From NCBI GenBank assembly GCA_028285495.1, contig JANQPB010000038.1, positions 126,198 through 190,197 of the forward strand: DNA of 64,000 nt, given 5' to 3'. A program made the position numbers and the translations under genes. This document shows, in pieces, positions 53,242-61,797 of this stretch. The first letter of the stretch is position 1. Each line of letters opens with the position of its first letter. Origin of the DNA: Acidimicrobiales bacterium. GTDB taxonomy: Bacteria > Actinomycetota > Acidimicrobiia > Acidimicrobiales > SZUA-35. The notes beneath the pieces were generated by a model. That model was not told the DNA's origin and did no database searches. It was given only the letters and a program-made list of their open reading frames with translations.

Positions 53242-53880
53242 TCACCAGAGCAGGTAGAGGGCGACGATCGGCTCGGCGTCGGCGGTGGACGTGTGCAGAT
53301 CGTCCGGGTGGTTGTAGAGGGTCCGTCCCGGCCCGACCGGCCGGAGGTCCTCGTTGCCGCCCCACCGCCAGCGGCCCCGCCCGGCGATCGTCAGGTACAG
53401 CTCGTGAGGGCGATGACGATGCAGCGGGTAGGTCGAGCCGGGCCCGACGTACATGATGCCCGCGGCCAGGAGACCGCCGTCGACCGGCCCGAAGTCGAAC
53501 ATGCGGTCGAGCGGGGCGAGGGCCAGCTCGGTGCCACCGTCGCCCGCCCTCGGCGTCGGCTCCCACGGGAGATCGGCGGCGAGATCGACCAGCCCCTCGG
53601 CCAGGTCACGCTCGACGCTTCGGCCGACCACGAGGCCACCCTCGGCCCCCAGGACCGGGAGCCAACCGGGCTCGTACGATCGCGGCGTCAGCGTCGTCAG
53701 GGCCCTGGCGAGCCGCCCCGCCCCCCGCCGGGCCGCGCCGCCCTCGGCGTCGACACCCTCGACCCCGTCGGTCCGGGCGGCCTCGCCGGCCAGGTGGTCG
53801 AGCCGCTCCCGGCAGCGTTGGAGGAAGCGATGCGTGCGTCGGTGGCCGTCGGTCTCCGCCGCTGCGGTCGGGGTGGCCAT
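53242..53880 (-). CDS. Cupin protein of the DMSP-lyase (DddL/DddQ) type
   Basis: This 212-residue protein has a helical N-terminal half and a C-terminal cupin. YPLHRHRPHELYLTIAGRGRWRWGG supplies two His, a Glu and a Tyr, and YNHPDDLHTSTADAEPIVALYLLW supplies the later His. The spacing and ending resemble dimethylsulfoniopropionate lyases of the cupin type. Such enzymes split DMSP to dimethyl sulfide and acrylate. Activity is not proven by motifs alone; an unrelated lyase role is possible. ATG 53880 is chosen because the upstream open frame lacks coding character. Confidence 0.62.
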   Translation of the reverse strand: MATPTAAAETDGHRRTHRFLQRCRERLDHLAGEAARTDGVEGVDAEGGAARRGAGRLARALTTLTPRSYEPGWLPVLGAEGGLVVGRSVERDLAEGLVDLAADLPWEPTPRAGDGGTELALAPLDRMFDFGPVDGGLLAAGIMYVGPGSTYPLHRHRPHELYLTIAGRGRWRWGGNEDLRPVGPGRTLYNHPDDLHTSTADAEPIVALYLLW

Positions 53881-53986
53881 TGGTCCAGCGTGGCCCCCGG
53901 TCGGCCGCCCGTCCAGGCGGCCGCCGGCCCGGCGGATCCCGACCGTGAACGCACCGATCGCCCACTTCGGCCAGAATGATCCATCG

Positions 53987-55027
53987 ATGGCGGCCACGGC
54001 CTCACTCGTCGATCGGATCCGGCTCCCCCGGGGCGACCAGACGCCCGGGAGGGCGGTGGTCCGCCGCGTTGTGTTTGCCGTCGCCCTCGTCCTGTTCGTC
54101 GCGCTGGTCGTGCGGCTCGGGCGAGACGGCTACGTCGACGTGACCGGCAACGACATCAGCTTCCTCGACGCCGTGTACTACGCCTCGGTCACCGTCACCA
54201 CCACCGGGTACGGCGACATCACGGCCATCAGCACCGGCGCACGGCTGGCCACCATCCTGCTGATCACGCCGGCCCGCATCCTGTTCCTGATCCTGGTCGT
54301 CGGCACGACGGTCGAGGTCCTCACCGACCAGTCGAGACGACTGCTCCTCACCAGACGCTGGAGGCGACGCGTGCGCGACCACATCATCATCTGCGGCTAC
54401 GGCTCGACCGGGCAGAGCGCAGCCGAAGAGCTGGTGAGCCGGGGCACCCCGAGGGGCGACATCGTCGTGGTCGACCTCGACCCCGCGGAGATCGAGGTCG
54501 CCAGCGGCGAGGGCTTCGTCGGCATCCCCGGTGACGCCACCCACCGGGACGTGCTGGCCCTGGCCGGGATCGAGTCGGCGAGGTCGATCATCGTGACCCC
54601 GGCCCGCGACGACACCGCCGTGCTCATCACCCTCACCGCCCGCGAGCTCAACCCGACGGCCAGGATCGTGGCCGGGGGCCGGGAGCGGGAGAACCTGCAC
54701 CTGCTGCGCCAGGGCGGGGCCGACGAGGTCATCGACGAGACGGCGGCCGTCGGTCGCATGGTCGGCCTGGCCACCGAGTCTCCCGAGGCCAGCCTGATCC
54801 TCGACGACCTGATCAACGGGGGCCACGGCCTCGAGCTGGTCGAGGTCGAGCCGGTGCAGACCGACAGCGGGCCGGTGCCGCCGGCCGGCTGCACCCTCGT
54901 CGGGGTGTTCCGCCAGGGCACCCGGTTGCGGCTCGACGACGAGTCGTGGCGTCCGCTCCGGGCCGACGACAACCTGATCGTGCTCCGCCGCTCGCCGGCC
55001 TCACCCGAATCCGAGCCGCCGGCCTGA
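53987..55027 (+). CDS. Potassium channel with TrkA-N (RCK) domain
   Basis: This 346-residue protein has a membrane helix at about 27-44, a pore region with the selectivity filter VTVTTTGYGDITA near residue 70, and a second helix (LATILLITPARILFLILVVGT). An RCK domain starts HIIICGYGSTGQSAAEELVSRG with the nucleotide-binding loop, and a TrkA-C-like end follows. This is the MthK/Kch layout. A CAGAAT -10-like box lies 9 nt before ATG 53987. Confidence 0.9.
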   Translation: MAATASLVDRIRLPRGDQTPGRAVVRRVVFAVALVLFVALVVRLGRDGYVDVTGNDISFLDAVYYASVTVTTTGYGDITAISTGARLATILLITPARILFLILVVGTTVEVLTDQSRRLLLTRRWRRRVRDHIIICGYGSTGQSAAEELVSRGTPRGDIVVVDLDPAEIEVASGEGFVGIPGDATHRDVLALAGIESARSIIVTPARDDTAVLITLTARELNPTARIVAGGRERENLHLLRQGGADEVIDETAAVGRMVGLATESPEASLILDDLINGGHGLELVEVEPVQTDSGPVPPAGCTLVGVFRQGTRLRLDDESWRPLRADDNLIVLRRSPASPESEPPA

Positions 55028-55179
55028 GCGCCGGCGGACGGTACTCGGTCTTCCCGAGGTCGCCGTCCGGCGAACCCTCTGGCTCCGCCGGGATGCCCTG
55101 GAGGTCACGTCGGCCGGATGTGCCCAGCGGAACCGGGTGACCACTCGGGCGATCAGCAGGGCGAGCACGACGAGGCGCA

Positions 55180-55323
55180 TCACGATCGAGTACGTCGACC
55201 AGCCGACCCGACCCCGCTCGGCGTCGAGGGCGAGCGGCGGAGCCGCCACGGCACGAGATGGACGAGGTTGGTGATCCAGCGGGTGGCCGTTCGGGTGAGA
55301 CGAGTCATGAGGCCGTCGCTCAT
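55180..55323 (-). CDS. Possible small basic protein downstream of aspartate dehydrogenase
   Basis: ATG 55323 overlaps the preceding stop by ATGA and opens 47 codons (MSDGLMTRLTRTATRWITNLVHLVPWRL ...), amphipathic then basic. A second minus-strand frame (55001-55249) shows a membrane-helix-like MRLVVLALLIARVV, so the 3' part may hold a frameshift or another small gene. Coding status is uncertain. Confidence 0.35.
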   Translation of the reverse strand: MSDGLMTRLTRTATRWITNLVHLVPWRLRRSPSTPSGVGSAGRRTRS

Positions 55324-56126
55324 CGTCGGCCCTGCGCCCACCCGACCAGTTCGGCGATGTTCTGCAGCACGGCGTGGGGCACGATGCCGGACGTCTTGGG
55401 GTTGTCCGGACTCGGGTGGTTCTCGATCGAGAAGCGGTAGCGGCCGGCGGCGCCGGTCACCTCGATCTCGTGGCGGTTGACCTCGGCCGCCGGGTCGGCC
55501 ACCACCCGCACCTCGACCAGCTCCCACGAGCCGACGGCCAACGCCAGCGTGGCCGCCACGTTGACCGACTGGGGGAACTTGAGCACCGCCAGCCTCGCCG
55601 GCCCCTCGAAGGCCGTCACCCGCTGCCGCCCGGCCAGCAGCTTGGCCCGCAGCTCGTCATCCATCCAGAACTGGACCAGGCTCGACGGCGCCTTGGTGGT
55701 GGTGAGCGTCACGGCATCGAGGGGCCCGGCCCGGGTGGCCGCCCGCAGCAGGTCGAGGCCGCCGATGGCGCCGGTGGTCAGGTGGAGCCGGTCGCCGCCG
55801 GCGGCCCGCAGGCGCTCGACCAGGTCCTGGTCGACCAGCGCACCGACCGACACCACCAGCAGGTGGCACCCGGCCAGCAGGTAGTCCTCGCCGTGCGCGG
55901 CCAGCGCCGACTGACCGGCGGCCTCGACCACGAGATCGACGTCGGCGGCGAGCTCGGCGGCCGGAACGATCGGCACCGGGCAATCCGGCGGCCGCCGGTT
56001 GTCGGCCACGGCCACCAGGCTGGCCCCCGGCACGTCGCCGGCGGCCAGGGTCAGCCCGACGGTCCGGCCGATCGCCCCCCAGCCGAGCACCGCCACCCGC
56101 AGCTCGCCGTCGAAGAGATCGTCCAT
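55320..56126 (-). CDS. L-aspartate dehydrogenase-like NAD(P)-binding protein
   Basis: This 268-residue protein has the Rossmann start LRVAVLGWGAIGRTVGLTLAAGDVP, then LVVEAAGQSALAAHGEDYLLAG, TTGAIGGLDLLRAATRAGPLDAVTLTTTKAP and the C-terminal VLKFPQSVNVAATLALA. These match the NadX/aspartate dehydrogenase family; the common KPP of the catalytic loop is KAP here. It would convert aspartate to iminoaspartate or oxaloacetate. The start overlaps the 2OG-oxygenase stop by one base. Confidence 0.82.
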   Translation of the reverse strand: MDDLFDGELRVAVLGWGAIGRTVGLTLAAGDVPGASLVAVADNRRPPDCPVPIVPAAELAADVDLVVEAAGQSALAAHGEDYLLAGCHLLVVSVGALVDQDLVERLRAAGGDRLHLTTGAIGGLDLLRAATRAGPLDAVTLTTTKAPSSLVQFWMDDELRAKLLAGRQRVTAFEGPARLAVLKFPQSVNVAATLALAVGSWELVEVRVVADPAAEVNRHEIEVTGAAGRYRFSIENHPSPDNPKTSGIVPHAVLQNIAELVGWAQGRR

Positions 56127-57151
56127 CAGCCCGGCACGACGAAATCGGCGATCTGGATCTCGTGGCCGTAGTCGGCGTAGTCGCCGTCTGCCCTGGCCTG
56201 CCGGAAGTGGCCCCAGTTGATCGACGTGTAGTGGGGGTGGTCGCCGGCGGCCACCGAGCCGGCCAGCGGGGCGTAGTCGGTGTCGTAGGTCGGGTTGAAG
56301 AAGTAGGGGAGCGAGGTGCGGGGGCGGTCGGTGATCGGCCGGACCCGGTGCAGCGCCGCCCGGTACCGGTCGTTCGACCACACCTGCATCATGTCGCCGG
56401 TGTTGATCACGAGCGCCCCGGGGATGGGCTCGACGTCGATCCAGGTGCCGGCGTGCTCCACCTGGAGGCCGCCGACCTCGTCCTGCAGCAGCACGGTCAG
56501 GGCGCCGGCGTCGCTGTGGTGGTGGAGGGCCATGTCGCCGAGGGCCGTGACCTCGGCCGCCTCGGCGCCGGTCAGCGGATCGTCGAGCGGGTAGTGGTTG
56601 AGCCGGACGAAGCTGCTGTGGCCCGGTCCGAAGCGGGGGGCGAGCAGCTCGGCCGGCTCGTCGAGGCCGACGGTGAACGCGGCGAGCAGCCGCAGCGACA
56701 GGTCCTCGCAGGCGTCGAGCCAGTCGAGCATCGTCTGGCGGAACCCGTCGAGGTCGGGCCACTGGTTGGCGCCGTCGACGGCGTGCCGGTTGGCCGGGTC
56801 GTCGTCCGGCAGGTCGGGCCGCAGCTGGTGGGCGAGGTCGAGCACCTCCTTGCGGTCCCTGGCGTTCTTGGTGAGCTCCCGGTCGTAGTAGCCCCGGCTG
56901 TTCTCCTTGGTCCGCAGCAGCCGGCGCTTCTCGTCGACCGGCAGGGCGAAGAAGGCGGCGGTCCGGTCCCACACCCGGTCGACCAGCTCGTCGGCGATGC
57001 CGTGGTCGACCACCTGGAAGAAGCCGAAGCGGGCGGCGGCGTCGCCAACCGCGTCGACGATGGCGGTCGGCGGGGCGGCCGGGTCGGTGAAGGTCGACAG
57101 GTCGATCACCGGGACCCCGAGCCCGGCCGGCGTCGGTGCTGCGCTGCTCAC
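56126..57151 (-). CDS. 2-oxoglutarate/Fe(II) dioxygenase, isopenicillin-N-synthase family
   Basis: This 341-residue protein has the IPNS-family N-terminus (VPVIDLSTF, ARFGFFQVVDHGI) and the double-stranded beta-helix core. Iron ligands are His-x-Asp in ALHHHSDAGALTVL and the later His in YRAALHRVRPI. RTSLPYFFNP carries the 2-oxoglutarate Arg-x-Ser. It should hydroxylate or desaturate a small molecule. It is cotranslated with the aspartate dehydrogenase gene, which hints at an amino-acid-like substrate. GTG start at 57151. Confidence 0.87.
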   Translation of the reverse strand: MSSAAPTPAGLGVPVIDLSTFTDPAAPPTAIVDAVGDAAARFGFFQVVDHGIADELVDRVWDRTAAFFALPVDEKRRLLRTKENSRGYYDRELTKNARDRKEVLDLAHQLRPDLPDDDPANRHAVDGANQWPDLDGFRQTMLDWLDACEDLSLRLLAAFTVGLDEPAELLAPRFGPGHSSFVRLNHYPLDDPLTGAEAAEVTALGDMALHHHSDAGALTVLLQDEVGGLQVEHAGTWIDVEPIPGALVINTGDMMQVWSNDRYRAALHRVRPITDRPRTSLPYFFNPTYDTDYAPLAGSVAAGDHPHYTSINWGHFRQARADGDYADYGHEIQIADFVVPG

Positions 57152-57280
57152 GGGGTCAACGATAGGCCCGGGCCGGTTCTGGCGGCCCGGTCGAGCGCTG
57201 GTCCAAACTCTGGTCGGGACCGACCGGCCCGGACGGGCCCGATCCGACGGGTCCGACGAGTCCGACGAGGAGGTGCGCCC

Positions 57281-58564
57281 GTGACCGAGCCCCTGGTTGA
57301 CAGGCCCTCCGATCCGGCCGCTCGCCCTCGCACCCCCGTCGACCTGGCCGACCCCGCCCGCTACCAGCACGGCATCCCCCACGAGGCCTTCGCCGAGCTG
57401 CGGGCCACCCCCGGCCTGGCCTGGAACGACAACGGCTCGTTCTGGGCCGTGACCCGCCACGCCGCCGTCGTCGAGGTCAGCCGCGACCCCGAGACGTGGT
57501 CCTCCGCGGTCGGCCACATCCAGATCTACGACATCGACGCCGACGCCCTCGACGCCAGAGCCTCGATGATCGACATGGACCCGCCGATCCACACCCGGCT
57601 CCGGCGGCTGGTCAGCTCGGCCTTCACCCCCCGCCACGTCCAGGACTACCGGGCCGCCATCCGCCGCCGGGTCGTCGACCGGCTCGACGCCCTGGAGGCG
57701 GCCGGCGGTGGCGACTGGGTCGACCTCGTGGCCAAGCCGATCCCGATCGGGGTGATCTGCGACCTGATGGGGGTCCCGGCCGACGACCACGACCTGATGA
57801 TCGAGCTGTCGGACCACCTGGTGGCCGGCACGTCATCCGAGCCGCTCGACCCCGGGGCCTACGGCAACACCACCGAGCTGCGGCTGCTGCCGTTCAACTC
57901 GCCCGCCGCCCACGGGTTGAACCAGTACGCGCTCGACCTGGGGGAGCGGCGGCGCCGGGAGCCGGCCGACGACCTCGTGACCAAGCTGATCCAGGCCGAG
58001 GTGGAGAACGAGGCCGGCGTGCGGGAGCGGCTGACCGACGACGAGTTCGCCAACTTCTTCCGGCTCATGATCTTCGCCGGCAACGAGACCACCCGCTCGG
58101 CCATGGGCCACCTGGCCCGCCACCTCATCGAGTTCCCCGACCAGTTCGAGCGGGTCCGGGCCGACCGGTCGCTGCTGGCGTCTGCGGCCGAGGAGGTGGT
58201 GCGCTACTCCTCGCCCATCCTCTACTTCCGCCGCACCGCCACCCGCGACGCCGTGCTCGACGGCACCCCGGTGGCCGCCGGCGAGAAGGTGGTCATGTGG
58301 TACGCCGCCGCCAACTTCGACGAGGCGGTGTTCGACGACCCGCTCCGGTTCGACGTCGCCCGCCCGACCCTCCCGCCCAACGTGGCCTTCGGTGGCGGCG
58401 GCGCCCACTTCTGCCTCGGGGCGTCGCTGGCCCGACTCGAGCTGGTCGAACTGATCGACGAGTGGCTCGACCGTGGGCTGCGGCTGGAACCGACGGCCGA
58501 GCCGGTCGTCGTCGACTCGAACTTCGTCAACGGCCTCGAACACGTGGAGGTCCAGATCTCGTGA
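57281..58564 (+). CDS. Cytochrome P450 (steroid/alkane type)
   Basis: This 427-residue P450 has a canonical I-helix LMIFAGNETTRSAMGHL and heme loop NVAFGGGGAHFCLGASLARLEL. The opening LADPARYQHGIPHEAFAELRATPGLAW, plus WSSAVGHIQIYD and MIDMDPPIHTRLRRLVSSAFTPRHV, resembles the CYP125/CYP142-like group acting on steroid side chains. An AGGAGG site stands 7 nt before GTG 57281. It is followed after 10 bp by an acyl-CoA dehydrogenase gene, consistent with oxidation then beta-oxidation of a lipid. Confidence 0.9.
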   Translation: MTEPLVDRPSDPAARPRTPVDLADPARYQHGIPHEAFAELRATPGLAWNDNGSFWAVTRHAAVVEVSRDPETWSSAVGHIQIYDIDADALDARASMIDMDPPIHTRLRRLVSSAFTPRHVQDYRAAIRRRVVDRLDALEAAGGGDWVDLVAKPIPIGVICDLMGVPADDHDLMIELSDHLVAGTSSEPLDPGAYGNTTELRLLPFNSPAAHGLNQYALDLGERRRREPADDLVTKLIQAEVENEAGVRERLTDDEFANFFRLMIFAGNETTRSAMGHLARHLIEFPDQFERVRADRSLLASAAEEVVRYSSPILYFRRTATRDAVLDGTPVAAGEKVVMWYAAANFDEAVFDDPLRFDVARPTLPPNVAFGGGGAHFCLGASLARLELVELIDEWLDRGLRLEPTAEPVVVDSNFVNGLEHVEVQIS

Positions 58565-58574
58565 GGTATCGACC

Positions 58575-59825
58575 ATGAGCACCGCCCCCTTCGATCTCAC
58601 GCCCGAGCAGCGGGCATTCGATCTCACGCCCGCACAGCGGGCGATCCAGGACAAGGCCAGGGCCCTGGCCACCGAGGTGATCCGGCCACGGGCGGCCGAG
58701 GTCGACCGGACCGAGGAGTACCCGTGGGACAACGTCGAGGTCCTGCGCGACGCGGGCTTCACCGGCATGACCGTGCCGACGGACCTCGGTGGGCCCGGCC
58801 ACTCGTTCCTCGACGCCGTGCTGGTGGTCGAGGAGATGGCCAAGGTCTGCGGCGTCACCGGGCGCATCGCCGTCGAGGCCAACATGGGCGCCATCTCGGC
58901 CGTCATGGCCTACGGCACCGACGCCCAGCGCAAGCTGGCCGCCGACCTCGTCCTGGGCGGCGACAAGCCGGCCATCTGCATCACCGAGCCCGACGCCGGC
59001 TCGGCCGCCTCCGAGATGACCACCCGGGCCGACCGCCGGGGCGACACCTACGTGCTCAACGGCACCAAGCACTGGATCACCGGCGGCGGGGTGTCGAAGC
59101 TGCACCTCGTCTTCGCCCGGGTGTTCGACGAGCAGGGCGAGGAGGAGGGCATCGGCGGCTTCCTGGCCATCCGCGACGAGACGCCCGGCCTGGTCATCGC
59201 CGACCGGGAGCCGACGATGGGCCTACGGGGCATCCCCGAGCGGGTGGTCCGGTTCGAGGACATGGCGGTGGGGGGCGACATGGTCGTGCTACCGCCGTCC
59301 GGGTTCCGCCGAGGCTTCGCCGACCTGATGAACGCCTACAACTCGCAGCGGGTCGGGGCCGGCACGGTGGCCCTCGGCCTGGCCGCCGGGGCCCACGAGC
59401 TGGCGGTCGAGTTCGTCAAGGAGCGGGAGCAGTTCGGGCGACCGATCGCCGAGTTCCAGGGGCTGCAGTGGATGGTGGCCGACCAGTCGGTGAAGCTGGA
59501 GGCGGCCCGGTCGCTGACCTGGCGGGCCGCGGCCAGCCGCGGCCCAAACGACAGCCCGTTCCCCGACCCGGCCCTGGCGGCCCAGGCCAAGATCTTCACC
59601 GCCGAGGCCGCCATCGAGGTGGTCAGCGACGCCCTCCAGCTGTTCGGCGCCGCCGGTTACTCCCGCAACAACCCGCTGGAGCGCATGTATCGAGATGTGC
59701 GCATGTTCACGATCGGCGGCGGCACGGCCCAGATCCTGCGCACGGTCGTGGCCAGCCGGGTCCTCGACCGCAAGCTCCCCCAGACCCGCGACGGCTACAC
59801 CCGCCTGGCCGAGCGGGAGCGCTGA
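58575..59825 (+). CDS. Acyl-CoA dehydrogenase
   Basis: This 416-residue flavoenzyme has ICITEPDAGSAASEMTTRA and THWITGG-type (KHWITGGGVSKL) motifs, FGRPIAEFQGLQWMVAD and the C-terminal LQLFGAAGYSRNNPLERMYRDVRMFTIGGGTAQILR. All FAD-binding and substrate elements are present. The N-terminus carries a fresh 27-bp duplication (FDLTPEQRA/FDLTPAQRA). It probably shares the P450 transcript. The last 31 bp overlap the convergent VanZ-like gene. Confidence 0.92.
   Translation: MSTAPFDLTPEQRAFDLTPAQRAIQDKARALATEVIRPRAAEVDRTEEYPWDNVEVLRDAGFTGMTVPTDLGGPGHSFLDAVLVVEEMAKVCGVTGRIAVEANMGAISAVMAYGTDAQRKLAADLVLGGDKPAICITEPDAGSAASEMTTRADRRGDTYVLNGTKHWITGGGVSKLHLVFARVFDEQGEEEGIGGFLAIRDETPGLVIADREPTMGLRGIPERVVRFEDMAVGGDMVVLPPSGFRRGFADLMNAYNSQRVGAGTVALGLAAGAHELAVEFVKEREQFGRPIAEFQGLQWMVADQSVKLEAARSLTWRAAASRGPNDSPFPDPALAAQAKIFTAEAAIEVVSDALQLFGAAGYSRNNPLERMYRDVRMFTIGGGTAQILRTVVASRVLDRKLPQTRDGYTRLAERER
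58590..58643 (+). repeat. 27-bp in-frame tandem duplication in the acyl-CoA dehydrogenase gene
   Basis: Units 58590-58616 and 58617-58643 differ at four positions and encode FDLTPEQRA and FDLTPAQRA. The duplication lengthens the N-terminal helix by nine residues without breaking the frame. Confidence 0.85.
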
Positions 59826-60463
59826 TCGGCCACCGCTCGAGCCGCCTGCAGCGTCAGCTTCGCCGCCAGCGCGGCGGCGGCCGAGATCGAGTTGGTCAGG
59901 ATGTCCTCGACGTCGAACACCCGACTCGGGATCAGGAGCTGGACGGCCTCGTCGAGCGCGCCGATGGCGACGGTGGCGACGAGCGCCACCAGCGCCGGCA
60001 CCGGGACCGGCCGGCCGTTGCCCCGCCGCTCGACCAGCGCCTCGTGGATCAGCACGGCCACGACGCCGTACTCGATGACGTGGGTCCGGTCCTCGGGCAG
60101 CACCATCCGGGTCAGCACGAGGCCGTAGACGGCGAGCACCCCGAGCCAGACCCCGAGCTCGATCCCGCGGGGCCGGACCCGCAGGGCCAGGGCGACGATG
60201 GCGAGCACGATGGCGAGGAACAGCCAGGCGAAGGTGGCGTCGATCAGGTCGCGGCGCCGGAGCTCGTCGGCCAGGGTCCTGGCCAACCCCAGGGTCGAGA
60301 AGATGGCGACCAGCGTGGCCAGGGTCAACAGCCACAGCCGTCGCTCCCTCGGCGACGAGAAGGCGGGTCGGTCGGCCACCTCGCCAGTCTCCCTCAGCCG
60401 GGTCGGTCCGTCGTGCGGTCCGGCCGACCGTTCTGGCCACGGATCCTGCTCGTTGGTGAGCAT
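59795..60463 (-). CDS. VanZ-like membrane protein
   Basis: This 222-residue protein has four to five hydrophobic helices. VanZ-family landmarks are HVIEYGVVAVLIHEAL and GALDEAVQLLIPSRVFDVEDILTNSISAA, the conserved D-E-x-x-Q, P-x-R and D-x-x-D-x-x-x-N pattern. VanZ-like proteins occur in envelope modification; the function here is unknown. It is divergent from the DUF418-like gene across a region with direct GTCTCAG repeats. Confidence 0.78.
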   Translation of the reverse strand: MLTNEQDPWPERSAGPHDGPTRLRETGEVADRPAFSSPRERRLWLLTLATLVAIFSTLGLARTLADELRRRDLIDATFAWLFLAIVLAIVALALRVRPRGIELGVWLGVLAVYGLVLTRMVLPEDRTHVIEYGVVAVLIHEALVERRGNGRPVPVPALVALVATVAIGALDEAVQLLIPSRVFDVEDILTNSISAAAALAAKLTLQAARAVADQRSRSARRV

Positions 60464-60490
60464 CCCCGCCGGCGGAACGCCGCCGACTCG

Positions 60491-60508
60491 GTCTCAGGCT
60501 CGTCTCAG
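60491..60508. promoter_or_regulatory. Direct repeats in a divergent promoter region
   Basis: GTCTCAG occurs at 60491-60497 and 60502-60508, an 11-bp step, followed by GTCTGTCA at 60513. Same-face direct repeats of this type are typical of OmpR/PhoB-class regulators. No regulator gene is adjacent. Confidence 0.4.
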
Positions 60509-60531
60509 GACGGTCTGTCACCCTCGGGGCC

Positions 60532-61797
60532 ATGGCGACGACCCTCGATCCTCCCCGCTCCCCGGCCGACCCGGTCGAGACAAGCCGCTCGGTGTCGACC
60601 CGGTCGACCCGCTCGCGCCCCGGTCGGTTGGTCGGCATCGACATCGCCCGGGCGCTCGCCCTGCTCGGCATGTTCACCCAGCACGTCGTGCTCGACGGCG
60701 ATGGCGGGCAGTCGACCGGCTGGGTGGCGTTGGTCTTCACCGAGTCCGCCGGTCGGGCCTCGGTCCTGTTCTTCGTGCTGTCCGGGGTGTCGTTGTCGGT
60801 CATCGCCGCCCGGGGCTCAGCCTCGGCTGCGACAACCGTCCTCGTCCGGCGAGGATTCCTCCTCCTCACCGGCGGGCTCCTGCTGACCGCCTCGATCTGG
60901 CCGGCGTCGATCCTCCAGCACTACGGGGTCGCCTTCCTGGCCGCACCCCTCCTCCTCCGGCTCGGGTGGCGGGGCCTGACGGCGGTGACCGCGGCCGGGC
61001 TGGTCGGGGGACCGGTGCTGTTGCTGTTCGCCCGCAACTGGACGAGCGAGGTGGTCGGCGTGGTCGAGGGCCAGGCCGGGCAGTGGGTGCTCGGCACGGC
61101 GTGGGACCTGGCCGTGTCCGGCCTCTACCCGATGGTGCTGTGGATCGGCTTCTTCACCATCGGGATGCTGATCGGGCGCCTCGACCTCGGCGATCGCCGG
61201 ATCCAGTGGCGGCTGGCCGGGCCGGCGCTCGTCGCCGCCCTCCTCGTCGGGTTCACGGCCGCCCGGCTGACCGACCGCTACGGCTCCCCCGACCCCGGGT
61301 TCGACCCCGGCAGCGGCTCGGGCTCGCTCGTCGACGGCGGCGAGCTCGGCGCCGCCCCGTTCGACGAGTCGTTCGACGCCGAGGGCTTCCTACTCGACGA
61401 CGTGCACGTCGAGCCGGACGCCCGGGCGCTGTACGAGGTGGCCGGCCACTCGGGCGGGATGGGCTGGACGCTCCAGACCGGGGCCCTGGCCGTCGGGGTG
61501 ATGGCCCTCGCCCTCCTGCTCCCACCGATCGTCCAGCGCGGCCTCGCGCCCCTGGCGTGGATGGGGTCGATGTCGCTCACCGCCTACGTCGTCCACATCG
61601 TGCTGGTGACCGACGTGGCCGGGCCCTACATCGAGAACGGCGACTGGTCGATCCTGACCCGGGAGCTGGCGTTCGCCGGACTGCTGGTGACGATGACCGC
61701 GGCCTGCGCCCTCTTCCACCTCACGCTCCGGACCGGTCCGCTCGAGTGGCTGCTCAAGCAGTTCACCCTCGGTCAGCGGAAGACGAAGCCCTCGTAG
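60532..61797 (+). CDS. DUF418/acyltransferase-3-like multi-pass membrane protein
   Basis: This 421-residue protein has about ten hydrophobic helices. The opening RLVGIDIARALALLGMFTQHVVL and later LAWMGSMSLTAYVVHIVLV are typical of DUF418 and heparan-glucosaminide-acetyltransferase-like proteins, which move acyl groups across the membrane. An acidic external loop near residue 270 is less conserved. The end overlaps the convergent monooxygenase gene by 25 bp. Confidence 0.78.
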   Translation: MATTLDPPRSPADPVETSRSVSTRSTRSRPGRLVGIDIARALALLGMFTQHVVLDGDGGQSTGWVALVFTESAGRASVLFFVLSGVSLSVIAARGSASAATTVLVRRGFLLLTGGLLLTASIWPASILQHYGVAFLAAPLLLRLGWRGLTAVTAAGLVGGPVLLLFARNWTSEVVGVVEGQAGQWVLGTAWDLAVSGLYPMVLWIGFFTIGMLIGRLDLGDRRIQWRLAGPALVAALLVGFTAARLTDRYGSPDPGFDPGSGSGSLVDGGELGAAPFDESFDAEGFLLDDVHVEPDARALYEVAGHSGGMGWTLQTGALAVGVMALALLLPPIVQRGLAPLAWMGSMSLTAYVVHIVLVTDVAGPYIENGDWSILTRELAFAGLLVTMTAACALFHLTLRTGPLEWLLKQFTLGQRKTKPS

